From contig JBBDIO010000148.1 of assembly GCA_040880365.1 (NCBI GenBank), forward strand, positions 1 through 29,674: a stretch of DNA of 29,674 nucleotides, written 5' to 3'. Both the position numbers and the translations under genes were made by a program. Source of the DNA: JBBDIO01 sp040880365. Its GTDB lineage: Bacteria > Chloroflexota > Anaerolineae > Caldilineales > Caldilineaceae. This document shows, in pieces, positions 16,424 through 23,954 of this stretch; within the stretch, counting starts at the first letter, position 1; the number at the start of each line of letters is the position of its first letter. The notes beneath the pieces are model-generated. The model was not told the origin of the DNA. It saw only the letters and a list, made by a program, of their open reading frames with translations, and made no database searches.

Positions 16424-17313
16424 TGTCGGAAAATTACATGTCCCAAGTTTCTACTTCGCCGTCCCCCTTTTTTACCGTTGTGATTCCCACCCACAACCGC
16501 AGCGGCATGGTTGCCGAAACCATTGCCAGCGTATTGGCCCAAACCTGGACGGACTTTGAAGTGCTGGTGGTGGACGATCATTCTACCGACGACACCGAGG
16601 CCGTGGTGACGGCGTTCAACGACCCGCGCGTGCGTTATCTGCGCAATGCGCGCGCGCGCGGCGCATGTGGCGCGCGCAATACGGGCATTTTTCAGGCGCG
16701 TGGCACATGGGTGGCCCCCCTGGATGACGATGACTGGTGGCTGCCCGGCTTTCTGCAGGCGGTCGCGGCCAAAATCGCCACCGTGGACCGCAGCGTGGGC
16801 GTGATCTATAGCGGACACACCTATGTGCGCGACGGCGTGGCGGGCTATGTCAAAGTGCCCAACCAGGCGGGGTGGGCGCTGGATCGCTTTCTCTATCGCA
16901 ATCTGGTGGGCTTCTCGTCGGTCGTCATCCGCCGCGATTATCTGTGGGCCGTCAATGGGCTGGATGAACGCTTCCCTGCCCAACAGGATGGCGAGCTGTT
17001 TATCCGCCTGGCGCACTTTTGCCAGATCGACTATGTCCCCGAATCGCTGGCCTGCATCCGCGTCGATCACGGCACTCAGATCACTACAAACTGGCGCAAA
17101 AAACTGGATGGCTGCACCTTGTTGCTGGAAAAACATGGGCATTTGTATGCGCGCAGTCCGCAGTTGATGCACCGGGCCCACTCGCGGATCATCCTCTATG
17201 GCGTGCGCGCCCGCGATTGGGCGGCGGTGCGCGGCAGTCTGTTGTGGTTTTGCGCGGGTATTTTTGTAGACCCGCGCAATGTGCTGCGTGTGCTACGCTT
17301 TCTGGCGCGCTGA
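16423..17313 (+). CDS. Family 2 glycosyltransferase
   Basis: A 296-residue GT-A fold enzyme. Seen are the strand FTVVIPTHNRSGMV (17-30), VLVVDDHSTDDT (47-58), a Gly-rich nucleotide loop and the metal/nucleotide-sugar motif APLDDDDWW (98-106). The acceptor-side ERFPAQQDGELFIRL matches the ED(W/F)-type region of the family. It likely adds one sugar to the lipid-linked repeat unit at the cytoplasmic face. ATG 16423 overlaps the sulfotransferase stop; ATG 16438 is possible. A broken ATP-grasp gene follows directly. Donor sugar and linkage are unknown. Confidence 0.9.
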   Translation: MSENYMSQVSTSPSPFFTVVIPTHNRSGMVAETIASVLAQTWTDFEVLVVDDHSTDDTEAVVTAFNDPRVRYLRNARARGACGARNTGIFQARGTWVAPLDDDDWWLPGFLQAVAAKIATVDRSVGVIYSGHTYVRDGVAGYVKVPNQAGWALDRFLYRNLVGFSSVVIRRDYLWAVNGLDERFPAQQDGELFIRLAHFCQIDYVPESLACIRVDHGTQITTNWRKKLDGCTLLLEKHGHLYARSPQLMHRAHSRIILYGVRARDWAAVRGSLLWFCAGIFVDPRNVLRVLRFLAR

Positions 17314-17359
17314 GTCTGGTTAGGCGCAGTGATGGTTTTTGCCCTCGTCTGTTTCAGAT

Positions 17360-17582
17360 GTGGGTACTCTGGCGATGCAGATCGAGCAACTGTTGCAAGG
17401 CGAGCAGGGCAATATCCCCAACGACTACAAATTTTCGTATTTTATGGGCAATGTGCCATGATACAGGCTGTTTCGACGAATTGACTCACAATCCCGGTTC
17501 GGGCATGACGCGATTTTATCCCCGTGCCCAGGATTTTGCGCTGGGGCAACGTTGGCACATCAAATCAGATTATTGGAAGTAA
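17360..17582 (+). pseudogene. Remnant of a second TupA-like ATP-grasp gene
   Basis: Two pieces in different frames match the intact ATP-grasp protein encoded just downstream. Piece one (frame from 17360, stop at 17459-17461) reads IEQLLQGEQGNIPNDYKF, parallel to IEELLSDPSGGIPHDHKF of the intact protein (168-185). Piece two (about 17472-17582) reads DELTHNPGSGMTRFYPR and ends in HIKSDYWK, parallel to GELTHYPGSGMTRIQPR and QIQPGYWN (268-301). About 70 residues between them, and the whole N-terminal half, are missing. The amino-acid identity is far from complete, so this was an older paralogue, not a fresh copy. It fills most of the 312-base gap between intact genes. Confidence 0.8.
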
Positions 17583-17625
17583 ACCTGTATACATAACCCC
17601 TAAAGACAGGCTGGGCACGAAATAT

Positions 17626-18591
17626 ATGCTACAGAATTTGCGCGTGTGGTTCTATCATTTTGGATTAGCCATTTTTGCTGTGCTGAACCGTTGGACCGGC
17701 TATCCCTATCAAAGACTGAAATTTTATAAACGGCATGGCTACATGTTGCACCTCGCTCGCCCCCGTTCGTTCAGCGAGAAGGTGATCTGGAAAAAGACGC
17801 ACGACCGCAATCCCCTGTTGCCCGTGGTCGCTGACAAATTGCGCGTGCGCGAATATCTGGCGACGGTGCTGGGCGAAATCCGCGCCCAGGAGCTGTTGAT
17901 CCCTTTGCTCTATGCCACAACCGAGCCGCGGACGATCCCCTTTGCCGATTTGCCGGATGCGTATATCCTCAAAACCACCCACAGTTCGGGCTGGAATATT
18001 ATTGTCGATGCCGAACACCCTGCCGATCCGGCGCGCATCATTGCCGAATGTGAAGGCTGGCTGCGCCAACGCTATGCTGTCTTTAAGAATGAGTGGGCCT
18101 ATGACAAAATCACACCCCGCATTATTATCGAAGAGCTTTTATCGGACCCCAGCGGCGGCATTCCCCACGATCACAAATTTTTTGTGTTTCATGGGCGTTG
18201 TGAATTGATCCAGGTGGATTTCAACCGCCAAAGCAACCACGCGCGCAATATGTATGACCGAGACTGGCAACTCCTGGACTTTGTGCGCTATCGCGTGCGT
18301 CAGGGGCCAGACCTGCCCCGTCCGGCCAATCTGGAGAAAATGCGAGATTTGGCCGAAGAGCTGGGACGCGATTTTGACTATGTGCGGGTGGATCTCTATA
18401 GCGTGGGCGAACGTATCTATTTCGGTGAACTCACCCACTATCCCGGCTCGGGTATGACGCGCATTCAGCCGCGCCAATTTGATTTCGACCTGGGCAAACA
18501 CTGGCAGATCCAGCCCGGCTACTGGAATACACAGACTGTCGATACGCCCGACGCAGGCTCTTCGGCGACAAAGGCAAGGACACAAGCATGA
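17626..18591 (+). CDS. TupA-like ATP-grasp ligase
   Basis: A 321-residue protein of the TupA-like ATP-grasp family (named after the teichuronopeptide gene tupA). ATP-grasp enzymes activate a carboxylate as acyl phosphate and join it to an amine. Seen are RPRSFSEKVIWKK (45-57), VADKLRVREYL (68-78), AYILKTTHSSGWN (112-124) with the likely ATP-binding Lys, IIIEELL (166-172), IPHDHKFFVFHG (179-190), VRVDLYSV and the C-terminal FGELTHYPGSGM with metal-binding Glu268. In a glycan locus it may attach an amino acid or amine to a uronic acid. ATG 17626 is the first plausible start; upstream codons lie in the remnant gene. It overlaps the next gene by ATGA. Confidence 0.85.
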   Translation: MLQNLRVWFYHFGLAIFAVLNRWTGYPYQRLKFYKRHGYMLHLARPRSFSEKVIWKKTHDRNPLLPVVADKLRVREYLATVLGEIRAQELLIPLLYATTEPRTIPFADLPDAYILKTTHSSGWNIIVDAEHPADPARIIAECEGWLRQRYAVFKNEWAYDKITPRIIIEELLSDPSGGIPHDHKFFVFHGRCELIQVDFNRQSNHARNMYDRDWQLLDFVRYRVRQGPDLPRPANLEKMRDLAEELGRDFDYVRVDLYSVGERIYFGELTHYPGSGMTRIQPRQFDFDLGKHWQIQPGYWNTQTVDTPDAGSSATKARTQA

Positions 18592-19343
18592 GTGTGAATT
18601 TTCTCTGGACAGGGGGGTGGGATTCAACTTTCCGCCTCTTACAATTACTGTTGGACTATGGCGAACCGGTGACGCCCTACTATCTGATCGACACGGTACG
18701 CCGATCCACGGCCATGGAACTCCAGACCATGCGCCGCATCAAAGAACGGCTGTGGGCCGATTATCCCCAGACGCGGGCCTTGATTCGCCCGGCGCAATTT
18801 GCCGCGGTGGAAGATATCGCGCCTGTCCCCGAACTGAGCGCGGCCTATCAACAGATTCTGACGCGGATGCCGCTGGGCACCCAATATGAATGGTTGGCCC
18901 GCTTTTGCCAGCAGCGGGGCATTGAGGATATGGAGCTTTCCATCGAGCGCGAGACGCGCCCGTGGATCGCGGCCGAACCTTATATTCAGCCATATACGGG
19001 TCCGGGGGGCGCGGTTTCCTATTGCCTGAATTCGGATTATGCGGATACGCCCGAATATGTGCTGTTTGCGCGCTTTCGATATCCCTTGTTCGAGATGACC
19101 AAGGTCAAAATGGGGGAACATGCCCAGGCCCACGGTTGGCGATATCTGCTGGAACTCACCTGGTTTTGCCATCGCCCTACCTGGAACGGCACGCCGTGTG
19201 GTCTGTGCGAACCGTGTCGCCTTGCCACCGAAGAAGGCATGGCGCATCGCGTGCCGCCTGCGCGCCGCGCTATGGGCCAATTTTATCGAAGATATCTGCT
19301 GCCCTTCAAGCCGCGCGTGCGTCAAATGCTGGGCCGACGCTAG
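18588..19343 (+). CDS. QueC-like PP-loop enzyme in a glycan locus
   Basis: A 251-residue member of the QueC/ExsB branch of PP-loop ATPases. The N-terminal pyrophosphatase loop is LWTGGWDST (6-14), a variant of SGGxDS. The zinc site is fully kept: Cys194, Cys204, Cys207 and Cys210 in WFCH and GTPCGLCEPCRLA, the same CX9CX2CX2C spacing as in QueC. True QueC makes the nitrile of preQ0 from a carboxylate, ammonia and ATP. No QueD, QueE or FolE neighbour is present, so tRNA queuosine is unlikely. It overlaps the ATP-grasp gene by ATGA, with AAGGA upstream, which suggests joint action. The substrate, perhaps a sugar carboxylate, is inferred. Confidence 0.8.
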   Translation: MSVNFLWTGGWDSTFRLLQLLLDYGEPVTPYYLIDTVRRSTAMELQTMRRIKERLWADYPQTRALIRPAQFAAVEDIAPVPELSAAYQQILTRMPLGTQYEWLARFCQQRGIEDMELSIERETRPWIAAEPYIQPYTGPGGAVSYCLNSDYADTPEYVLFARFRYPLFEMTKVKMGEHAQAHGWRYLLELTWFCHRPTWNGTPCGLCEPCRLATEEGMAHRVPPARRAMGQFYRRYLLPFKPRVRQMLGRR

Positions 19344-19447
19344 GCATTGGGCGCGCTTTGGCGTATGATAATTCCTGCCCGGCGCGATCTGCGCGCGGCA
19401 GATGTCGGCACTGTGTACCCATTTGAAAATAGGTGACAAGCGCCCTC

Positions 19448-20638
19448 ATGCGCGCCTCGATTCTATCCGTTCAATTGCCCCACCCCGTTTCTGATGTGCA
19501 CCTGAATGCACAGGGAGATATGCGCGCGGGTAGCATTGCTGCGGGAAATAGTCTTGTAGCAATGGGCGATCTCACGGTAATCATCAATAATTTTGGTGAG
19601 GGCGGCGCGCAGCGGGTGGCTTCTATATTGATTGCAGCATGGGTGGCGCAGGGGTGGCGGGTGCGGCTGGTTACACTCGATGCCGCCGAGCATGAACCCT
19701 ATGCCCTGCCCGCGGCGGTGGAACGGGTCAATCTGCAATGGGCGCGCCACGGTAAACGTTCCTGGCTCTACAAAGTGGGCAAGCGCGCACAGGCTTTTTG
19801 GCGTCTGCGTCGCCTTTTGGCGCGTCAACCCAGTGACACCGTCATCAGTTTTCTGACCCAAAGCAATATTGTTACGCTGTTGGCGTTGTGGGGAAATCGG
19901 GCGTCGGTGGTCATCTCCGAGCGCAACGATCCCGGACGACAGCCCCAGCATTGGGTGCTGCGCGTGCTGCGGCGCAGGCTTTATCGGCGGGCAGAGGTAG
20001 TTTCGGCGAATAGCCGCGGTGCACTCCAGGCCATGCGCGGCTATGTGGCCGAATCTCGGCTCGTCTATCTGCCCAATCCCTTGCCGCCGCCTACCTGTGC
20101 GCCGCAGGCGGCACGCGATCCGGCCTTTCTCATGGTTGCGCGCCTGGTCGAGCAAAAAGGTATCGCCCAGGCGTTGGCGGCTTTTCAACAGGCGAATATC
20201 CCCGGTTGGCATCTGGATATTGTGGGCGAGGGTCCGCTGCGCGGGGAACTGGAAGCCCAGGCGCACGCCCTGGGCCTTGCCGACCGTGTCACCTTTCACG
20301 GCTATTGTGATCCCTGCCCGTTTTATGGGCGCGCCGGTGTGTTTCTGCTGCCCTCACACTATGAAGGCACGCCCAACGCATTGCTGGAAGCCATGCAGAT
20401 GGGAATGCCCTCGATTGTGAGTGATAGCGCAGCAGGATCGGTGGAAGTGCTGGCGGATGGGCAAAGCGGGCTGGTGGTGCCTGTGCGCGATGTGTCTGCG
20501 CTGGCCGCGGCGATGCAACGTTTGGCCCACGATACCGCCTTGCGTGAACAAATGGGCCGGGTGGCACAGGCACAGGTCAAAGCCTATGCCTGCGAGGATG
20601 TCATTCGCCAGTGGAATGCCATCCTCGTCGCAAAGTGA
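19448..20638 (+). CDS. Family 4 glycosyltransferase
   Basis: A GT-B enzyme of about 396 residues from ATG 19448. The N-terminal domain has NNFGEGGAQRVASILI, the usual Gly-rich acceptor loop. The C-terminal domain has MVARLVEQKGIAQAL, VGEGPLRGELEAQA and the donor-binding EX7E motif in YEGTPNALLEAM. It transfers a nucleotide-activated sugar in the cytoplasm with retention. The start is uncertain: GTG 19433, ATG 19448 and ATG 19562 are possible, and the last sits closest to the normal domain start (GDLTVIINNF), leaving about 38 extra residues with the start used here. The gene ends 35 bases from the convergent metal-transport operon. Confidence 0.92.
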   Translation: MRASILSVQLPHPVSDVHLNAQGDMRAGSIAAGNSLVAMGDLTVIINNFGEGGAQRVASILIAAWVAQGWRVRLVTLDAAEHEPYALPAAVERVNLQWARHGKRSWLYKVGKRAQAFWRLRRLLARQPSDTVISFLTQSNIVTLLALWGNRASVVISERNDPGRQPQHWVLRVLRRRLYRRAEVVSANSRGALQAMRGYVAESRLVYLPNPLPPPTCAPQAARDPAFLMVARLVEQKGIAQALAAFQQANIPGWHLDIVGEGPLRGELEAQAHALGLADRVTFHGYCDPCPFYGRAGVFLLPSHYEGTPNALLEAMQMGMPSIVSDSAAGSVEVLADGQSGLVVPVRDVSALAAAMQRLAHDTALREQMGRVAQAQVKAYACEDVIRQWNAILVAK

Positions 20639-20673
20639 CCGGTTCCTGTGTTGTCTATCTGCTCAGGTGCGGA

Positions 20674-21783
20674 TTAGGTGCGGACCAGCGCATCCTGCGC
20701 CAGATTACGGCCCTGGTCGGTGAGCAGCAAACGTCCTCCCTGGCGGCGCACTGTGCCTTTGCGCTCGGCATAGCGCACCACTTGTTCGGCATAGCCGGGC
20801 TGCCAGCGGATATGCTCCACTAGATGATCTACGCGGCTTTCCAGCACGGCTTCCGGTTCGCCTTCGTGCTGTAACAGGTGAATGGTGAGCATGGTCTGGG
20901 CAAATTCCCACTTTTGGCGTACCCGCCGCCGGGCAATGTAGATGAGTCCCCGATGGGGTGAAAAGAGCAGCACGCCCAGAAAGATAACGCCGGTGACGGT
21001 TGCCATGGAACCGGCGATGTTGGCATCCAGCGCGCGCGCCAGCCAATAGCCTCCAATTGCCGATCCAATCCCAATTGCCACACTTGTGCCCAGCATCACC
21101 CGCAATTTGTCGGTGAGCAGATAGGCCGCGGCTGCCGGGGTCACAACCAGCGCGACCACAAGGATGGAGCCGACCGCATCGAACGCGCCGACGGCTGTCA
21201 CCGAAACCAGCGTCATCAGGGCATAGTGAATGAGCGCAGGCGAAAAGCCCAGCGCCGCAGCCAGTCCTGGGTCGAAGGTCGCCAGCTTAAGCTCTTTATA
21301 AAATAAGACAATAAAGAGAACGTTAATCACCAGGATGATGCTCATGGTGACTGTCGCATGGGGCACATCCAGCCCGAAATATTGAAAGCGGTCGAATGGG
21401 GCAAAGGCCAGCTCGCCCAGCAACACCGAATCCACATCCAGATGGACGCCGCGCACAAAGCGCGAAATAAGCAGCACCGCGATGCTGAACAGGGCCGGAA
21501 AGACCAGCCCGATGGCGGCATCCTGTTTCACCAGGCCCGTGCGGTTGAGCAATTCGATCAGACTCACGGTGAGCACGCCGGTCGCGGCCGCGCCCAAAAT
21601 CAACAGGGGGGACCCCAACTCGCCGACCACAAAGAAGGTGAGCACGATGCCCAGCAACACGGTGTGGCTGATGGCATCGCTCATCATTGCCATTTGGCGC
21701 AAGACCAGAAACACGCCGGGCAGCGCGCACGCCGCAGCCACCAGCGCGGCAATCAGTTGAATTTCGATCTGGGTAATGCTCAT
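20674..21783 (-). CDS. Metal ABC transporter permease with C-terminal winged helix
   Basis: A 369-residue protein of the ABC-3 family (ZnuB/MntB/TroC type). Residues 1 to about 285 form about eight or nine membrane helices with the family landmarks LVLRQMAMMSDAISHTVLLG, FKELKLATFDPGLAAALG-like coupling segment and VGAFDAVGSILVVALVVTPA. The last 80 residues are soluble and look like the DtxR/MntR DNA-binding winged helix, ending in LLLTDQGRNLA. The dimerisation and metal-sensing domain of DtxR proteins is absent. ATG 21783 overlaps the previous stop as ATGA. With its partner it forms the membrane channel for Mn, Zn or Fe. It is the last gene of the operon. Confidence 0.88.
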   Translation of the reverse strand: MSITQIEIQLIAALVAAACALPGVFLVLRQMAMMSDAISHTVLLGIVLTFFVVGELGSPLLILGAAATGVLTVSLIELLNRTGLVKQDAAIGLVFPALFSIAVLLISRFVRGVHLDVDSVLLGELAFAPFDRFQYFGLDVPHATVTMSIILVINVLFIVLFYKELKLATFDPGLAAALGFSPALIHYALMTLVSVTAVGAFDAVGSILVVALVVTPAAAAYLLTDKLRVMLGTSVAIGIGSAIGGYWLARALDANIAGSMATVTGVIFLGVLLFSPHRGLIYIARRRVRQKWEFAQTMLTIHLLQHEGEPEAVLESRVDHLVEHIRWQPGYAEQVVRYAERKGTVRRQGGRLLLTDQGRNLAQDALVRT

Positions 21784-22898
21784 AGGTGTTTCTCCGCTTC
21801 GGCGATGCCCGCAGGCGTGAGCGCCCACTGGTTGCCATTAACCGGCTCGACCAGGTTGCGGCGCGCCAGCGTTTGCAGGCTGCTGTGGACTTCGGCAGGA
21901 CGCATGTGCATGGTCTGCACCGCGCGCGCCGAATGGGGGTGGCTAAGCGTATCGTGTTGCTGGGCCATGTGATAGAGACTGACCAGCACGCGATCATCGC
22001 GGAATTGATGGCGACGCCGGCGACGTTGGATGGCATTCCAGACCAGTCCCCGGTTGGGCGCAAAGGCCAGCGAAAAGACCACAATCGCGCTGATGCACAG
22101 CACAATCAGTGGCCCGGTAGAAAGCCCGCGCGCCAGGCTGGAGATGAGCGCGCCACTGACTCCGGCCAGCGCGCCGAAAACGGAGGAAAGCGCTACCATA
22201 TGTTCCAGGCGATTGGTCCATTGGCGCGCGGCGACCGCGGGCGCGACCACCATCGCGCTCATGAGCACTACGCCCACGGCTTGCAGTCCAATCACAATCG
22301 CGACGACCAGCAGCATGGTGATCAGAATATCCAGCCCCTGCATGGGATAGCCCAGCCCCGCGCCAAAATCGCGGTCGAAACTCAGGAGTTTGAATTCTTT
22401 CCAGAAGATGACCATGACCAGCAGGGCCACCCCGCCAAACGCGGCCATGACGATTACATCTGCGACCAGGAGTGTGGCGGCCTGGCCGAAGAGAAACGAG
22501 TTTAGCCCGGCCTGGCCCGCGGTGCCCGAACGCTGCAACCACGTGAGCCACATCAGCCCAAAGCCGAAGAAGACCGACAGAATGATGCCCATTGACGCGT
22601 CTTCTTTGATGCGCGTGTGGCGTGTGATGGCGATGATGAGCAAGACCCCTGCGCCACAGGCGATGGCCGCGCCCAGCATGAGCACGATAGGCGATTTGAC
22701 GCCGGTGAGGATGAAAATTAGCACAACACCCGGCAGCGCGGCATGGGACATGGCATCGCCCAGCAGGCTTTGGCGGCGCAACATGGCAAACGCGCCCAGC
22801 GCGCCTGCTACAATGCCCAACACCGCCGCACCCATTGCCACCGTGCGCAAGGTATAGTCGAAAAGCAGCGCGTTGAAAAGCTCGGCAATCGTGTTCAT
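21780..22898 (-). CDS. Second metal ABC transporter permease with C-terminal winged helix
   Basis: A 372-residue paralogue of the next permease. The membrane part carries LRRQSLLGDAMSHAALPGV, TRHTRIKEDASMGIILS, FWKEFKLLSFDRDFGAGLGYP and GLQAVGVVLMSAMVVAPAVA, all landmarks of ABC-3 metal permeases. Residues about 300-372 form a separate winged-helix-like domain (VSLYHMAQQH, MRPAEVHSSLQTLARRNLVE, WALTPAGIAEAE). Both permeases therefore carry such a tail, but the two tails differ strongly. GGAG lies 9 bases before ATG 22898, and only 2 bases separate it from the ATPase stop. The channel is expected to be a heterodimer of the two permeases. Confidence 0.88.
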   Translation of the reverse strand: MNTIAELFNALLFDYTLRTVAMGAAVLGIVAGALGAFAMLRRQSLLGDAMSHAALPGVVLIFILTGVKSPIVLMLGAAIACGAGVLLIIAITRHTRIKEDASMGIILSVFFGFGLMWLTWLQRSGTAGQAGLNSFLFGQAATLLVADVIVMAAFGGVALLVMVIFWKEFKLLSFDRDFGAGLGYPMQGLDILITMLLVVAIVIGLQAVGVVLMSAMVVAPAVAARQWTNRLEHMVALSSVFGALAGVSGALISSLARGLSTGPLIVLCISAIVVFSLAFAPNRGLVWNAIQRRRRRHQFRDDRVLVSLYHMAQQHDTLSHPHSARAVQTMHMRPAEVHSSLQTLARRNLVEPVNGNQWALTPAGIAEAEKHL

Positions 22899-22900
22899 GG

Positions 22901-23890
22901 TTAACGCTCCGGCGCGGTCTTGTCTGACGCGACGTTATGGGGCGCAGGGACATCGGTTTCCGGCGCGGGCTGGGGGCTGCGCGTGAGAAAATTGACGCGC
23001 CCGCCGTAAGTCAGGCGTAGATTCTCGTCGGTAAAGACTTCATCTACCGGCCCGCCGGCAATCCGCCGCACGTTGAGCAAAGTCACCCAGTCAAAATATT
23101 CGGGCACGGTCTGGAGATCGTGGTGGACGACCAGCACGGTTTTGCCCGCGGCGCGCAATTCTTTCAAGAGCTGGACAATCGCGCGCTCGGTGGTGGCGTC
23201 TACGCCCTGAAACGGTTCATCCATGAGATAGACCTGGGCATCTTGCACCAGGGCGCGGGCCAAAAACGTGCGTTGTTGCTGCCCCCCCGAAAGCTGGCTG
23301 ATCTGGCGGTCGGCGAAATCCTGCATCCCCACTTTGTAGAGTGCTTGCATGGCAAGCTCGCGGTCGCTGTTGCGGACCCGGCGCAACCAGCCCAGCGCGC
23401 CATAGCGGCCCATCGTCACCACATCGAGCACGCTGGTAGGGAAATCCCAATCCACGCTGCCGCGCTGGGGCACATAGCCCACCAGGTGGCGTTGTTCGCT
23501 ATAGGGCTGCCCATAGATGAGCACCTGCCCCGCGGCCACGGGGATAAGCCCCAGCATGGCCTTGATCAGCGTGGTTTTGCCCGCGCCGTTGGGTCCCACA
23601 ATCGCCATGAGCGTGCCCTGGGGCACGTGGACATCCACATCCCACAGCACAGGGCGTTCGCCATAGGCAACCGTGAGGTCGGTGACTTCGATGGCGCGGG
23701 CATCCGGCACGGTGTCATTGCCAATGGCCTGTGCCGTGTCATGGGCGGTGTCATGGGCGGTAACATGTGTGGGGGGCGGTGTGACACCTGCCAGGGCAGA
23801 AGGTTGGTCGCGCGTTACTTCCGTGGTTTTATTGGTAGTTTTACTGGTGGTATTGGTGGAATTCGTGGCTGCGTTCATTATGGCATCCAT
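22901..23890 (-). CDS. Metal ABC transporter ATPase with low-complexity N-terminal extension
   Basis: A 329-residue ATPase of the MntB/ZnuC/TroB group. Seen are Walker A GPNGAGKT (99-106), GYVPQRGSVDWDFP with Q-loop Gln142, signature LSGGQ (200-204), Walker B VYLMDEP (D224, E225) and His257. The VDWDFP segment after the Q-loop is common in Mn/Zn/Fe importers. The first 66 residues are unusual: Thr/Asn/Lys-rich, then a repeat of HDTA, with no known domain. ATG 23890 is used; TTG 23896 and ATG 23878 are also in frame, and the start could even lie further in, close to the ATPase domain, but no good ribosome site marks one. The next gene begins 2 bases after the stop. Confidence 0.92.
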   Translation of the reverse strand: MDAIMNAATNSTNTTSKTTNKTTEVTRDQPSALAGVTPPPTHVTAHDTAHDTAQAIGNDTVPDARAIEVTDLTVAYGERPVLWDVDVHVPQGTLMAIVGPNGAGKTTLIKAMLGLIPVAAGQVLIYGQPYSEQRHLVGYVPQRGSVDWDFPTSVLDVVTMGRYGALGWLRRVRNSDRELAMQALYKVGMQDFADRQISQLSGGQQQRTFLARALVQDAQVYLMDEPFQGVDATTERAIVQLLKELRAAGKTVLVVHHDLQTVPEYFDWVTLLNVRRIAGGPVDEVFTDENLRLTYGGRVNFLTRSPQPAPETDVPAPHNVASDKTAPER

Positions 23891-23908
23891 CTTCAATTCT
23901 GGTTCATG

Positions 23909-23950
23909 TCGCCGGGGGCGGTGATAACAGGTGATTACCGCCCCCGGCGA
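23909..23950 (-). repeat. Intercistronic GC-rich hairpin
   Basis: A perfect 14-bp inverted repeat (23909-23922 with 23937-23950) surrounds a 14-base loop. It lies 4 bases after the binding-protein stop and before the ATPase start. No U-tract follows, so it is not a classical terminator. It could stop 3' decay and raise binding-protein mRNA over that of the transporter, a common arrangement in binding-protein operons. Confidence 0.7.
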
Positions 23951-23954
23951 AGCG

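Noticed and set aside
18588..19343. Defence role for the QueC-like gene (QatABCD or CBASS type)
   Set aside because: No QatA, QatB, QatD, cyclase, Cap effector or other defence partner is nearby; all neighbours are glycan genes.
19387..19403. Small hairpin ATCTGC-loop-GCAGAT before the GT4 gene
   Set aside because: Only 6 bp, no T-tract, and such stems are frequent by chance in this GC-rich sequence.
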